Assembly (NCBI GenBank): GCA_026120035.1
Contig: JALRME010000068.1
Location: 27,576 to 91,575, forward strand
Direction: 5' to 3'
DNA length: 64,000 nt
Origin: Coleophoma eucalyptorum
Lineage: Eukaryota; Ascomycota; Leotiomycetes; Helotiales; Dermateaceae
Shown here: positions 25,783-37,514 of the stretch, in pieces
How the letters are laid out: each line of letters opens with the position of its first letter
Numbering within the stretch: the stretch's first letter is position 1
Program-made: the position numbers and the translations under genes
Notes under the pieces: model-generated
Databases searched by the model: none
Told to the model about the DNA's origin: nothing
The model's input: the letters and a program-made list of their open reading frames with translations, nothing else

Positions 25783-26339
25783 TGTATTGACGACATGAAA
25801 TGAAAGATCATGGGGAGCGGATGGGTGTCTTCGCGGCTGAGAGCGCAGGCCCTGGAATTCTTTTGCTTTCGAAGGATATGTCATGCTACCTCGGCGCGGG
25901 CTTTTTCTGTGCGGCGTTGAAATTTGGGCATCGTAGATCTGGGACAAAGATGCATAGCGAATGGGAATTGTTGTCTAGAGAAGCTTCTGCAAGGTTTTAT
26001 TTTGCATTGTGACCAAATATGATACCATCAATTCTCTCAGGACCTGGAATCTCCGAGCGCAACTTAAGAGGCGTCCTCCTTGCTTGTCATCAGGTGATTA
26101 TGCGTTCTGTTCGCGCCCGTCGCGTAGAATGCAGAGTCATGATGTCAGAGTGTCATCGAATTCCACTATGTTGTTGAATAGTGACGACAAGTCAATGCGG
26201 AGTGCTCACATGCATCTCAAACAGAGTCTATAATTGGCGAGTAGGTAAGTTAAAAGCAAGTGCTTCTTTCGCAACCAGCCACATCACTTGCCTCGCAATT
26301 CCTCTATATACCAAATAACCACCTTCACAACTCTGTTAC
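25783..26339. other. intergenic region upstream of the NTF2-like gene
   Basis: About 560 bp with the 3' flank of the methyltransferase gene and the promoter of the next gene on the same strand. A TATATA motif (about 26303–26308) lies some 35 bp before the ATG at 26340. Confidence 0.5.
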
Positions 26340-27323
26340 ATGCGTTCTTCAATTCTCCAACTATCTGCCTCAAGCTTCAGAACTTGCACTTCACGCACAG
26401 CAAAACAACCCCTCCCCAGCTTCAGACCCCTCCGCAGCATGTCTTCCGGCACTCCCTCCGAGACAGCAGGCCTACAAAAGCAAGCTGAGAACAGCACTCC
26501 CTCTATGAGCGAGCTGGGCATCGAGAACACCAACATCAACACCGCCGCGGGGGTGAATCTGTCACCCCAGCAAAAAGTCCTAGTGGGCAGCGTGCTAGAT
26601 GTAAGTTCTGCAACTCCCGAGGGCCACCCAAACCAAACTTCCACAATTGGAAAAAGGAGAGGAGGAAAAAAAAATAAAATTAATAATCTAATGGAAAACC
26701 CCTCCTTAGCTCTTCGCTGGGCGTCCCTCGCTCAAGAAACTCCAGCTTTGGGCCGATGACGCGCAGTTCAATGACCCGATCACGCACGCCACGGGACGCA
26801 AGCAGTACGAGGCGCAGTGGTACGGGCTAGTCGCCGCCTTCTCAGAGATCGAGCGGCTATCGCACAGCGTGGTGTCGGCGGGGAACCCGATTGCCATGGA
26901 CATGAAGACGCGGTACAAGGTCAAGGGCGTTGGGATGGAGAAGGTGATTGAGAGCCGGATCAACATCCACGTCGATGAGACGAACGGCCAGATCAAGATG
27001 GTGGAGGATCGCTGGGATAATGAGTTGCCGGACGGCGCTTTTGCAAAGGTATGTGCTGGGAAGCTCTTGGATGTTAGGTGGTGGGCCGAGTATTGGTTCC
27101 ATGTGGGCTGGTGGGCCTGGAGTTGGGTTTGGTGGTCGTGGCCGTGGTTGGTAAGTGCTGCCACGGCCTATTATTGTTGTTTTACGAGCTATCTTTGTTA
27201 TACGAGCTCTTTTTACTAACCTCATGGCTGCTTCAGGCTTTTAGAAATGCAAATTCGGTCGTGGTGCCGGCTTTTGTGTCGGTACCCAAGAATGAGGAAG
27301 AGGATCAGAAGAAGGGGTTGTAA
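26340..27323 (+). CDS. NTF2/SnoaL-like fold protein, function unknown
   Basis: Uncharacterised fungal protein with an NTF2-like core. I prefer exons 26340–26600, 26710–27150 and 27237–27323, giving 262 aa. The first 35 residues are rich in Ser, Arg and Thr without acids (MRSSILQLSASSFRTCTSRT), which suggests a mitochondrial presequence. The core (about 88–200) has LFAGRPSLKKLQLWADDAQFNDP, TGRKQYEAQWYGL and a run of beta strands ending in KMVEDRWDNELPDG, as in the NTF2-like domain. An alternative donor at 27049 (AAG|GTATGT) would skip 102 nt and give 228 aa. The donor at 27151 (GTAAGT) keeps the same frame and adds a 34-residue segment with 11 tryptophans, possibly a membrane-associated hairpin. 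The 86 bp intron left by the second choice fits local intron sizes better and has a perfect TACTAAC branch point. No catalytic role can be assigned. Confidence 0.75.
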
Positions 27324-27606
27324 TAGATTGTGTGATCGATATTATGTACGATAGTCGGATAGAGAAACTGAGACGGAAATTCTGCATGACGTCTTGTGCC
27401 CCAAATGTGAAGGTACCACTAATAACCAGAAGAATGATATTTATAAAACTTGCAAACCGTTCTGCCATCATATCCTCTTGGACGATGCCGAAAGACTTTG
27501 CATTTTTCTGCATACAGGTATATAGACAGAATCACTTCCTCGCATGCTCTTAATCTGCTTTAGGATATCACTAGCTAGTTAACTAAATTCCCACGCAATA
27601 AACCCC

Positions 27607-29963
27607 CTAACCCTCCGTACCGCTGCTTCTGAAAGCTGCACATAGCGCCGCATAGTGGTGAGTCAGGTCCAAAACGTTCTGTGGTAGGCTGGTTGCCTGA
27701 ATGATGCTCCTGACCTTCACTGCTCCCTCGTCCTCAATCAAGGTCCGGATCGTGTATAGTAGCTCTGGCGAGAATTCAGAGTACCATCTGTACTGCCAAG
27801 TAACAAGACGAATCACTGCTGCGACTATTTCTCTTGTGTTCTTCTCCTTTTCGAACTCGCCCAGAATGCCAGTCAAAGCCTTAGGGCTGAAGCGGATGCC
27901 GAGGCAGGCTCTGTATGCCTCAGCTGCTTCCTGTGGGTGATGCAGGCGATCAGCTAAAGCACCAAGGATCTCCCATTCTTCCGCTGATTTCTTGTACTGC
28001 ATTGACTGAGCACGGTATTGTGCCATCTCAGTGCGCCAGATTGTGTAAATACGAAGATCTTCATATAGAACCATGAACAAGCTGTCAAGCCATCTCTCGC
28101 AAAGTCTCTTGTTGTTGAAGCGAGCCAAAGACTCCTCTGTAGCCTCAGCCTGTGGATGTTAGCAACTCGCCCAAAACGCCAATAGCAACACCTACATCTT
28201 CACCGCCTCCTAAAACTTCCTCCGGTGTAACCGTGTGCTCTGGCTTCTCCAATGATCGATCAATTACAGAGCCTCTTACTCCATTCTCCGCGACGAGTGT
28301 AGGCGCTGTTGAACTGTGGCCATTGGTACTGGCATCGTCGTCTTCGTGCTCATCACCGTTCCCGTTCACTGGGGGACCTGGACTGCCTCTCAGCACGTCG
28401 GTACTTGGATTACGCTCATGGACTTGTTCACCTTGAGGGGTTGGCTGCTTCTCACTTCTATACTCTTCCTCCATCACAAATACATTGCTTCGTATTTTGA
28501 GCAGTTGATCCCAACCAATTTTCGCCGTCATCTCGGTCAGGATACTGTATGCATGCTTGAAGGTACCCTTGTACTGGGCAGCTCGGAGGTTCAGTAAGGT
28601 CGGATGAACCTGTTCCCCATACCTCGATTCTGGTTCGCTATCGATCTCGTCTAATCGTGTCTCAGGTAGTGTGGGGAGATGGATTTCTCGAGGTTCTGGC
28701 ATAATCGGGGCATCCTTGTCTTGATATGTAAACATGGGACAAGAATTCAAGGTTGTCAATGCATTTTCCCAATCCTCCTTCGCGACATATACCTCTGCCA
28801 GTCTCGCCCACGTCCCGAATTCGCTTGGAGCTGCGATTGTGCTTCGGTCAGCGCAGCCAAGAGACATGCGGAGCCTTTCATCTTTGAATTCTGGGGTAGA
28901 GGGATTGAACGCTTTCTTCTTAAGAAATTCTGCTTGGGTGTCCAACATGGTGTAGTCCATGGGGGATTGCTTAACTGCATCATGAAGGACTCTGATCGCC
29001 TGAACTTCTTCATTTCCCATAAACAGTACCTTGGCAAGCAAGGATGAGACCTCAACGTTTCGAGTTCGCAGCTTCTCGAAAAGGTTAACACCAGAAGCAA
29101 AGCGACCAGTCGTGGCGAAATATTTAAGGAGTCCTGTTGTCAGGTGGTTCGAGACGTTATTTGGAACTTGCACAACGGAATCCGAACCCAATTGCCAACC
29201 TATTATCGTCAGCAAAATCTCCAATCCCGTCCACACTCGGGATTACCTCTGAAGAAAAGCGTCTCGGCAGCCTGAAGAAATCTATGTTCTGTTTCTGTGT
29301 TTGTAACCGGATTGAACCTGCGCACGCCCATAATCTTTCTAATTGTCTCTCCGCTGCCATCGTCCGCATATGAGTATGCGCGAAGCACACTACACAGATA
29401 TGTTTCCAGCCATAGCTCGTCGGAGGCAACGCGCTTGTCACCTCTTTCATCTATACAATAGCTATCCACGCTTCCAGGAATCGTAACGTGTACGCGCATA
29501 TCGAGTCGCGAGAAGGCATTGTAACAGCTATCCAAATTAGCAGATTATCTCCAATTCAGTCGTCGCAGACTCACCAGTAGAGTCCCTCCACAATCTTTGT
29601 AGTAGATTGGCTGTTCTCTTTGTAGGTCAAGGTATTGATATAAGCTGCTAAGCTCGCAGATGATGATGCGTCGACTCCGGTAACATGATGATATACACCA
29701 ATCTAGAAAGTCCCATCAGCATCCTATAGACCCCAACGCCTCATCAATTCCTCGTACCTGCTTGCCAGGATTCCTTGGTGCTTGCTTGATCAATTGAACC
29801 AAATCTGGAGGACCAAGTTCCCGTAGCGCTGGTAGGACTTCGGTTCGTGCATCAGTGGACTCGTGTAGGATTTCTTCCGTGAGCTCTGGGACAGCCGGCG
29901 CCTGTAAATGACCTTAATTAATTGCACACAGAACGACGTTCCAGTTGTTGAGCATACCACCAT
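27607..29963 (-). CDS. ChAPs family protein (Bch1/Bud7-like exomer subunit)
   Basis: Chs5-Arf1-binding protein, the cargo adaptor of exomer, which sends selected membrane proteins such as chitin synthase from the trans-Golgi to the cell surface. 701 aa, exons 29963–29958, 29901–29758, 29702–29575, 29527–29247, 29199–28196 and 28149–27607. Family blocks in order: ELGPPDLVQLIKQAPRNPGK, YHHVTGVDASSSASLAAYIN, a Cys-Cys-Tyr-Asn-Ala-Phe-Ser-Arg junction created by intron 3, TPR-like helices with FEKLRTRNVEVSSLLAKVLF, NSCPMFTYQDKD, and NNKRLCERWLDSLFMVLYED. An acidic, Pro/Gly-rich insert (about 490–560) interrupts the repeats. The first coding exon is only ATGGTG. The last intron uses donor GTAGGT at 28195, chosen because it removes an in-frame TGA and keeps phase 0. 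It is convergent with the NTF2-like gene. Confidence 0.9.
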
Positions 29964-32079
29964 GTTTAGCACTTGGAGCTATAGTTGCTGCGCCAAAGTC
30001 CTATAGTCGGCAGACACCTTGCGTGTATGATCGGGTATCAAAAGTCATGCGCTATAGTTGAAGGATTGTAGCTGAATTGGCGACAAATGGGATGTTGTGG
30101 TTGATTCTCGAGCTGTCTGGTGCTGTCGTGTCCCGTTCATCAAATCGCAGACGCCAGCTGGGCGCCTTATCAGTCACGTGTATGGGCGCTAAAGGCTCCG
30201 CCAAAATCTCCACTCTGGAGTTCTCACAAATGGATACTCCATCATTATGACTTATGGGTACAATCATAATTGCACTTTTACGAATTCTTCTATTGAATAA
30301 AATGTACCTTAGAAGTCTATGTTATCCCCTCCTACTTCAAAATACCAAGGTCGAAGCACCTATACCGCCAGGATGTGATTTGATAGGCGAGACTGGACGA
30401 GCATATGTATGCTGAATTTCTAGATCGTGCCGTCCAAGAATTAAGGGAAACAACAGCGGTCTGGGGCTTGGCAGCAATAGATTTGAGTGTTGCAAGATGA
30501 AGGTTGTTCATCTTCGGTACGATTCAGGTACGGAAGATGTCATACTCTTAAGCGAGCTACCTTGTTCAACATGAAGCTCATGTCTTTGCTTTTGAAGTTG
30601 CGTAAAGGTGGCATTTGCGACTATGGACAAAAAAATGACAAAATTAAATTGTTGAAAGACATGTAATTCAGAATTGTTCACACCTGCAGGATCACGGAAC
30701 GACTGCTGATATTTGCAGAAAGCTTGTTTATGAAGCCATGTCTCGCTTGCATGTAAGGTACGACATGCTTGACCATGAGCCCTCTATAGTGGAAATGGGT
30801 TCTTTAGATCCTTAAGAGAATTCCTTAAATTTACATTTGATTCTACTGTGTTATGCGCGATGTAAAATGTAGATAGGGCAATATCAAGTAGAAGCCATTC
30901 CTTTCAACTTCTGGTTCGGTCTGTGTTCGCGCTTGAGGGGTATTTGAGCCAGCCCAACAAGATTTGCTAAGCGTTTGAAGTACAGTGCCGAGAGCGCGTA
31001 GCAGCAAGCTGTCATTGCGAAAGAATATCGAAGGGAAATAGTAGTGTGGCAGACAAAAAATCGAGTGGAGCATGTCGTGCAACAATGACAGGTTACATAA
31101 GCCTGTATGGTCAGCACCCGGCAGTTTATATGCTGTTCACCTGACCCAAGTTCCCGGTTGACAGCTTGCATGGTAAACGATTGATGAAACAAATCTCTTT
31201 AATTGAATACCGCGATCTAAAGAAGCACGGCATATTAAGAGTTGGCACTTGGAGGGCCTAAGTGTGCAAAATCCTGTAGCCTTGTAAATCAACCTCTAGT
31301 ACTTTGACGCCGTGGGGCCTGATACTACAGGAAACTGCAAATTCTCCTAAAGGTATTCATATCATCCAGCGAGTCATTTGAAAGTGCACCTCTGACGTAG
31401 TCCCCAAGAAATTAGGCCCATAAATAACAGCCCCGAAAAAGTACGAACATAAAAAAAAAAAAAGTGACAGGTGATCGATCAAGCAGGTTCTGTGCGTCAC
31501 TTCGTGGAGACAGATAAGTAAGGCTGCAAGAGTCTCGACCACTGCCGTAATCTTCTAGCCCATCCACTGTTCTCTTGTATCTGTACAGTTCTTTCACCCG
31601 CCCGGGAAAAATCATAATTTCATTAATATGAAACAGGCACCAAATAGCCAGAGCGGGCCGTCGGGACCATACAATACCTGGAAACAACACAACTACCGCA
31701 GTGATTTGCTCAAGCTGGGACAGCTATTGAGTCTTAATTTATTGCGTTTGCCTAGATGGATGAAGGGGAAAAAGCTTGACTGGATGATCGTGGAACTTGC
31801 GGAGACAGATCGTCAAGCGTATGAAGGAGGCCAGGATCTGGCTGGCTGAACTGAGTGACACTGATGGCTGTTTGTTGTATAATGGAAACTGGGGAATAGA
31901 GCAGGTTTTTGGACGAGAATATTGATTTGATGATGCTATGAACTGGGATGAAAAGATGGAGAAGCGATGAGGGGAGAGGGGTATATAAGGACCATGAAGA
32001 CAAGAGGTAACCACATAGCTTTCCTCCATACATCCATTCAGCCCTTAAACGTTTAACAATAGTTCATATCATAATCATC
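29964..32079. other. divergent intergenic region of 2.1 kb
   Basis: No supported gene. It contains the presumed ChAPs promoter at its left end and the GH45 promoter at its right end. A 13-nt A run lies at about 31452–31464. The short open frames at 30843–31192 and 31412–32033 are frame shadows without known motifs. Confidence 0.45.
31982..31989 (+). promoter_or_regulatory. TATA box of the GH45 gene
   Basis: TATATAAG lies 98 bp before the GH45 ATG at 32080, in a purine-rich context and ahead of a pyrimidine-rich leader. This is the clearest TATA element in the window and fits a regulated, highly expressed secreted enzyme. Confidence 0.6.
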
Positions 32080-32693
32080 ATGAAGACATCTTCAATCTTT
32101 GTTGGCCTTGCAACTGTAGTCTCGTCTGCACTTGCGTTATCGGGCAAAGCTACCACTACGGTATATTCCCTCACCCAAACCAACCATCAAGCATACTGAA
32201 TCCAGCAGCGTTATTATGATGGCCAAGAGGGAGCTTGTGGATGTGGTGGTACCAGTGGGATGTTCTCATGGCAGGTATGTATTTACATCTGAACATACCT
32301 ACGCATTCGGCTAATTGTGTTCAGAGCGGAATAGCGTCAGGCGTTTATACAGCTGCTGCATCGCAGGCAATTTACGACACATCTGGCTCAAGCTGGTGTG
32401 GTAGTGGATGTGGACAATGCTATACCTTGACCTCGACGGGTTCTTCACCCAGTGGCCAAGGAACCGGAGGCGCTAGCGGACAATCCATCACCATCATGGT
32501 CACCAACCTCTGTCCAAACAATGGCAATGCTCAGTGGTGCCCTGCCGTTGGTGGCACCAATGACTACGGATACAGCTACCACTTCGACATCATGGCCTCA
32601 AGCGAAGTGTTCGGGGACAATGTTATCGTGGACTTCGAGAGCGTGTCTTGTCCAACAACCGCGACAACTGATTATGCGCAATGCAGCTGTTAG
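32080..32693 (+). CDS. GH45 endoglucanase, single-domain, secreted
   Basis: Small secreted endo-beta-1,4-glucanase of glycoside hydrolase family 45, similar to Trichoderma reesei Cel45A/EGV. Exons are 32080–32160, 32209–32274 (or from 32206) and 32325–32693, giving 171 or 172 aa. A signal peptide is clear (MKTSSIFVGLATVVSSALA). The family opening TTTRYYDGQEGACGCG is created by the first splice. FSWQSGIASGVYTAAASQ, CGSGCGQCYTLTSTG, VTNLCPNNGNAQWCP and YGYSYHFDIMA follow, the last carrying the likely catalytic Asp. The protein stops after the catalytic core (DYAQCSC), with no linker or CBM1, unlike EGV. The Cys pair found in EGV between the TSTG and GTGGA segments is replaced by Ser and Gly. 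The intron 1 acceptor is a CAGCAG tandem, so one Gln may be optional. Confidence 0.9.
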
Positions 32694-34095
32694 AGACTAG
32701 TGGTAGTCTCAGGTGGAGCGGTTGGGTAAGACACTTTTTTACTTTCCGAGGAGGAGCGGGGTTGAGAAGGTTGCGAGTTCTGGTGGTGGAAGGACCTGGA
32801 TGATATAGAGACGGTTGGACTCCAGAGTGGTTCAAGCCAGGCGTACAGTATACTCGAGTATAAGTTGAAGTACGTACTCCCACTCAACCGCTAGCCAGCA
32901 CAATACAAGCTTGCAGTAGTTCACCACACCACTGGTATTCGCATGCGCAATTGGGTGAATTGCATCTGCCAACCGGTTTTGCATGATGGACCACGCACGC
33001 CGACCTTCTTTAACTTCCTGTGGCTGGTGGCTGGAGGCGTTGCACTGCATTGCATATACTCTAAGTGGTTGATGTGGCGCATAATAAACTTAATTGTCTT
33101 GTCTCTGTTTCTCGTATCGGGCTAATTAAGCACTGACCCGGAGGCTCTTCTTATCTTGCTCCAACAGTTCGGCATCCTTGCCGCTTCTTTCTACAGTATC
33201 TCCTTGCAACAATCACCCACGCTCCACTATCGGTGCTGTGCCCCTCTGGTTATGAGGCGCCAGTCTCGACTGATGCGTTGTTATTCGTGCAAATCACCAC
33301 AGGCACATCCGGCCCCTGCCCCCTACCCCCCTGCTCTCTTCACGTAGATCCTTCTGCCTTTAATTGCTGCAGACTGCACAGTAAAGACATCAGGACTAAG
33401 CAGCTGTGGCTTGGCGCCCTTACTAGTCCTTCGTATGAAGTCCGTTTGTCGATCCTCCATCCACTCAAATCACGTACAAGTGTCGACTAGAACGGTGTTG
33501 CTTGCCCAAACTGGCGTTCCAGCATGGGGCATCCGGTCGCTTCGACGGTGTAGTCTACTTAAGGCTACTCATAAGAGACCAGCAGGCATGTGAGTTCGAC
33601 ATAGTGCAGAATGATAATCTTGTAATACGGACCCAAGCCATCCAGCATGGCAGTTTGAGACAGTACGATAGGCTGCAGATGTGATAAGGATTAAGTCGCC
33701 CCATAGCCATGGCCATAGCCGTTGTCTCTTGTTTTCCTTCTCTGTTGAGAGCTTCTTCTGCCGCTGCTCTGCCAGTACTTCAATGTCCTTTTGTCCTTTT
33801 CCTGTGCAAAAATCCATTCGCTTTGCTCAGTGTCCGTTATTGTTTGTGGGGCGTGCCATTGGACTCGATCAGGCCTCTAATCCAAGCCTTCAAATCGAGT
33901 GAGCACCCACGATTGCGGAGGAAGGAAGCTGCTCTCTTGTCACTACCCACATACTCTGAGATCTATTTCTCAGGCGTTCCTCGCAACTACATACGACATC
34001 AACATCATATTGTCTTCTGAATTCTTTTGCCTACATTTTTCCAGCATCAGTTGATCTTTGTGGACTTGCATTCGCTACACGCAAACGCCGCCAAT
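32694..34095. other. intergenic region between the GH45 and GH72 genes
   Basis: 1.4 kb with no supported gene. The last 400 bp are pyrimidine-rich and probably the GH72 promoter and leader. Overlapping open frames at 33156–34020 lack known motifs and have poor codon bias. Confidence 0.45.
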
Positions 34096-35537
34096 ATGAT
34101 TTCCCTATTTGCACGAGCTGTCTTGGTGCTCCATGTCGCTATCTCTGCTGTTGCAGCCCTCCCAACTATCTCCGTCAAGGGAGCCAAGTTTTTTGCTGAT
34201 GGACAGCAATTCTTTATTCAAGGTATAGTTTCCTCATTAGATTCGTTGATACAGCTCTAACTTCTCCAGGTGTTGCGTACCAAGGAAGTCCAAGCGATCC
34301 CCTTGTTGATAGCACCCAATGCGACGCAGATGCGGCGCTTATGAAGACGCTCGGTACCAATTCAATTCGTGTTTATCACGTCAATCCCTATGTCGATCAT
34401 TCTGCCTGCATGAAAATTTTTGATGATGCAGGAATTTATATATGGCTTGACTTGGATACCTTCAACACCACCATTGTCCAGGCTGCCCCAACGTGGACTG
34501 AGGAGCAATTTATCGCTTTCACCATGGTCATGGATGCTTTCGAGAGCTATGATAATCTTGGTGGTTTCTGGATTGGAAACGAAGTGATTAATTCAGCTTC
34601 TGGATCTCCAGCTGCGCCATATGTCAAGGCTGCTGTGGCAGACATGAAGGCATATATTGCAAAGAAGGAATACCGCGATATTCCCATTGGATACTCTGCC
34701 GCCGATATTGCTGAATTGCGCCCAGCTTTGCAAAATTACCTCGCATGTGGCGACGATTATTCTCAGTCTATTGACTTCTTCGGACTCAACTCCTATGAAT
34801 GGTGCGGTGAAGCCACCTACCAGACTTCGGGGTATGACAACCTTCAATCCATGTCCGAAGGCTATAGCATCCCGATATTCTTCTCGGAGACTGGTTGCAA
34901 TGTCGGTGGAGCCCGTACGTTTGCGGACCAAGCTGCCATCTTTGGTTCGAATATGATTGATACTTGGTCTGGTAGTATTATCTACGAGTGGGTTCAAGAG
35001 ACAAACGACTACGGCCTCGTCACTTACCCAGGTGGCGCACTGGTAGGAACTCCAACCAAGATTCAACCTGACTTCGACAATCTTGCAGGCCAGTGGGCTA
35101 CTCTTGCTCCATCAGGCGTTGCAGAATCTGCATATCAGCCTTCGTTATCTGCCCCAGCTTGTCCTGCAGCAACTGCTGGCGGGTGGCTTGTTGACGGAAA
35201 TGTAGCTCTTCCAACTCTCGGTGCTGAGATTGTCGCAGCAGCAGCAGCCAGTATGAAGCCCACTTCCTATGTCTCAGTACCACCGTCAACATTGTCTTCC
35301 TCAGGCTCGCCAGCGGCCTCAAGCACAGGAGGAGGCGGAAGCAAAGTAACTGGCACACTCGGAGCTACGGCAACCAAGGGCGTAGGCTCTGCCACCCAAT
35401 CTTCATCATCGAGCTCGACCGATAGCAGTGCCAGCGCAACAAGCTCTGCATCCGCAGCTGCAGGTACCTTCAACAGCTTGAACGGGGGCAGCGCGTTCGC
35501 AGGCCTTATCTTCATCTTGGGTATCATGATTATTTGA
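34096..35537 (+). CDS. GPI-anchored 1,3-beta-glucanosyltransferase, GH72
   Basis: Cell-wall enzyme of the Gas/Gel/Phr family that cuts and re-joins beta-1,3-glucan chains at the plasma membrane and wall. Exons are 34096–34222 and 34270–35537 (47 bp intron), 464 aa. The signal peptide runs to about residue 21 (ISAVAALP). The splice restores QGVAYQGSPSDPL. The catalytic pair is the acid/base Glu147 in GFWIGNEV and the nucleophile Glu249 in FFSETGC. YHVNPYVDHSACM and FFGLNSYEWCGE are further family blocks. The C-terminus has a Ser/Thr/Gly-rich region (about 370–435) and ends in a hydrophobic tail (GLIFILGIMII) after a small-residue stretch, the layout of a GPI signal. There is no Cys-rich X8/CBM43 module, so it belongs to the GH72-minus subgroup. 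Confidence 0.95.
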
Positions 35538-37514
35538 ACCAATTCCTGCATTTGTCGCTCTATGCATTTGCATAGCTAAGATTGTTGCTTGGATTGCATC
35601 GCACAAGATTGTACATAACTCTTGCATTATGTGTATTGCGTTGCAAAGGGATTGAATTTGTATCTGCTTCTCTTCTCTAAATATCCTGCGCCTTTAGAAT
35701 ATTGGAGAGATGGATTGTGGTTAATGTGTAGATGGCCGGTTGCGGATTGAGGAATGGTTGGATGAAGTTAATGGCAATTTATCTGATGAATAGGATCAAC
35801 CATTAACGACGAGGCTACATTGGTAATGAAATAGCTTTGATACCCAAGTCTTTTACAATGAGTTACTGAAAATCGTATAGCCTGCCTTCATGTGTGAAAT
35901 GTGCAGCGCCTCGCTTACTGCCGAGCTGACGACATTACATTACCTAACCTCCTAGATGCCAAACCAAGCGCCTAAGGCTGCTGAAGGCAGCTTAATTAGC
36001 AGATTTTGATGATCCAGCCTCCATTTTCGTCTACGGTTATATCTTCTGCTGTCCTAGAAATTATTAAGATATAAGAAATAAAGAAAAACGTACCTGCAAG
36101 CAAATAAATATCTTGCAATTAGGTATTTCATCATGACAAGTTATCAGATTTCCCATGTTTCTTTAAGTATTGAATCTGCTTCAAGACTTACGGTAATATG
36201 ACCTTCTAAAGAATCATGGGTTGAGCAACTTCAGGAATACAGTCACGTACAGATTGGGCTTCTGCCCACCATTGTTATAATACAAAGAGCTGACCTGTTT
36301 TAAACAAAGTCACGCTTCTAATTTGCGCTTCCTATGATTGTTGGATGTTCATAATTTCAGGTTGAATTCGAGTTCATCTCTTAATGACAGTCACGATATT
36401 AATAATGCAAAGTGTGCGTAGATTCTATTGAAATTTTGGGGACTTCATTATTTGAGAAGACAATAGAGGCTTTCCGCATCATGTTATTGTGGGTGTTATG
36501 TATTCAAAGATAAATACAGCTAGAGAGTGCCAGTAACCCTTTAATATATACTTTTCTTATTATACTTGTAACCAATACACTTTCAAAAATCTTCGACCGT
36601 TTGCTCGTCTACTATTAAGTGAGTGTCATGTCTCTTTCTAGGTAAACGGGTCTAAAGTTTGAGAATTCCTAACCAGTACTCCAAAAACTATTGTTCCCCC
36701 AACACGCCTCAGGGCCGAATTACAAAGCATCTTACATTCATGACTTCCATGACTTAGCTTATCCGCCATATCCATTCCCACGCGTGATCACGTGAGGATG
36801 GACAATGTGCTGCGGCCGCGTACGCCGGGCTTCACGCCGGGCCATGTTCGAGGTACATGAATGTTCTGGGGACATCGTCACCTTCAGCCTCGCAAACAAC
36901 GAGAATTAGAACACTCATTGTGCCCGGAACCACAATCGACCGTCCACGATAGCGAAGAAGGAAATCCTCAAATCCCACGCTACTACGAATTCACCAGCTC
37001 CTCCGCAGCTTCAATTCTGCGCGAACTTTCGCGTTGAACACATAAGAAACGGTTATCGCAGCGACGGCAAAGAAGAACAGACACGACCTAGGTGCTGCAT
37101 CGAAGCTTGAGGGGGACGGCAGACTGCTACTATGGCAGAGTCGGCGTACAACTGAAAATCATCTTGGTTTGGGCGAGGGATACATGAGCTCTGAGATAGC
37201 TTGATACGTCTTGAGGGCTTCCCAAGGCCAAGCAGAACTGCTTTGCAAGCGCAACTACACTCGCCTCTGCAATATTGCCACAGTCATACTTTACCCGTAT
37301 TAAGTCTGCGCATATACTGATACGGCCTACAATTCTTAACTTGTGGAGACACGACAGATTCAGTGCATAGGTGTTGAGAACTGTCGCGAAGCTTAGAGCC
37401 AGCTCTCAAGACCTTAGGAAGACGAAAGGTTGCTCAAGAACGCTTCTGCAGAGTTCAATATAGTGCAAATCTTCAATTTGAAATACTTGGGCGGTCAACG
37501 AGACGATATACAAA
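35538..37514. other. intergenic region upstream of Hir3
   Basis: Two kilobases. The left part is AT-rich with no coding signal. The right part (about 36780–37510) has a CACGTGA box near 36790 and probably contains the Hir3 promoter and a long leader. No transcribed RNA gene is recognisable. Confidence 0.45.

Noticed and set aside
36780..36900. GC-rich segment with GTTCGAGG considered as a tRNA B box
   Set aside because: No cloverleaf can be drawn around it and no A box lies at the right distance.
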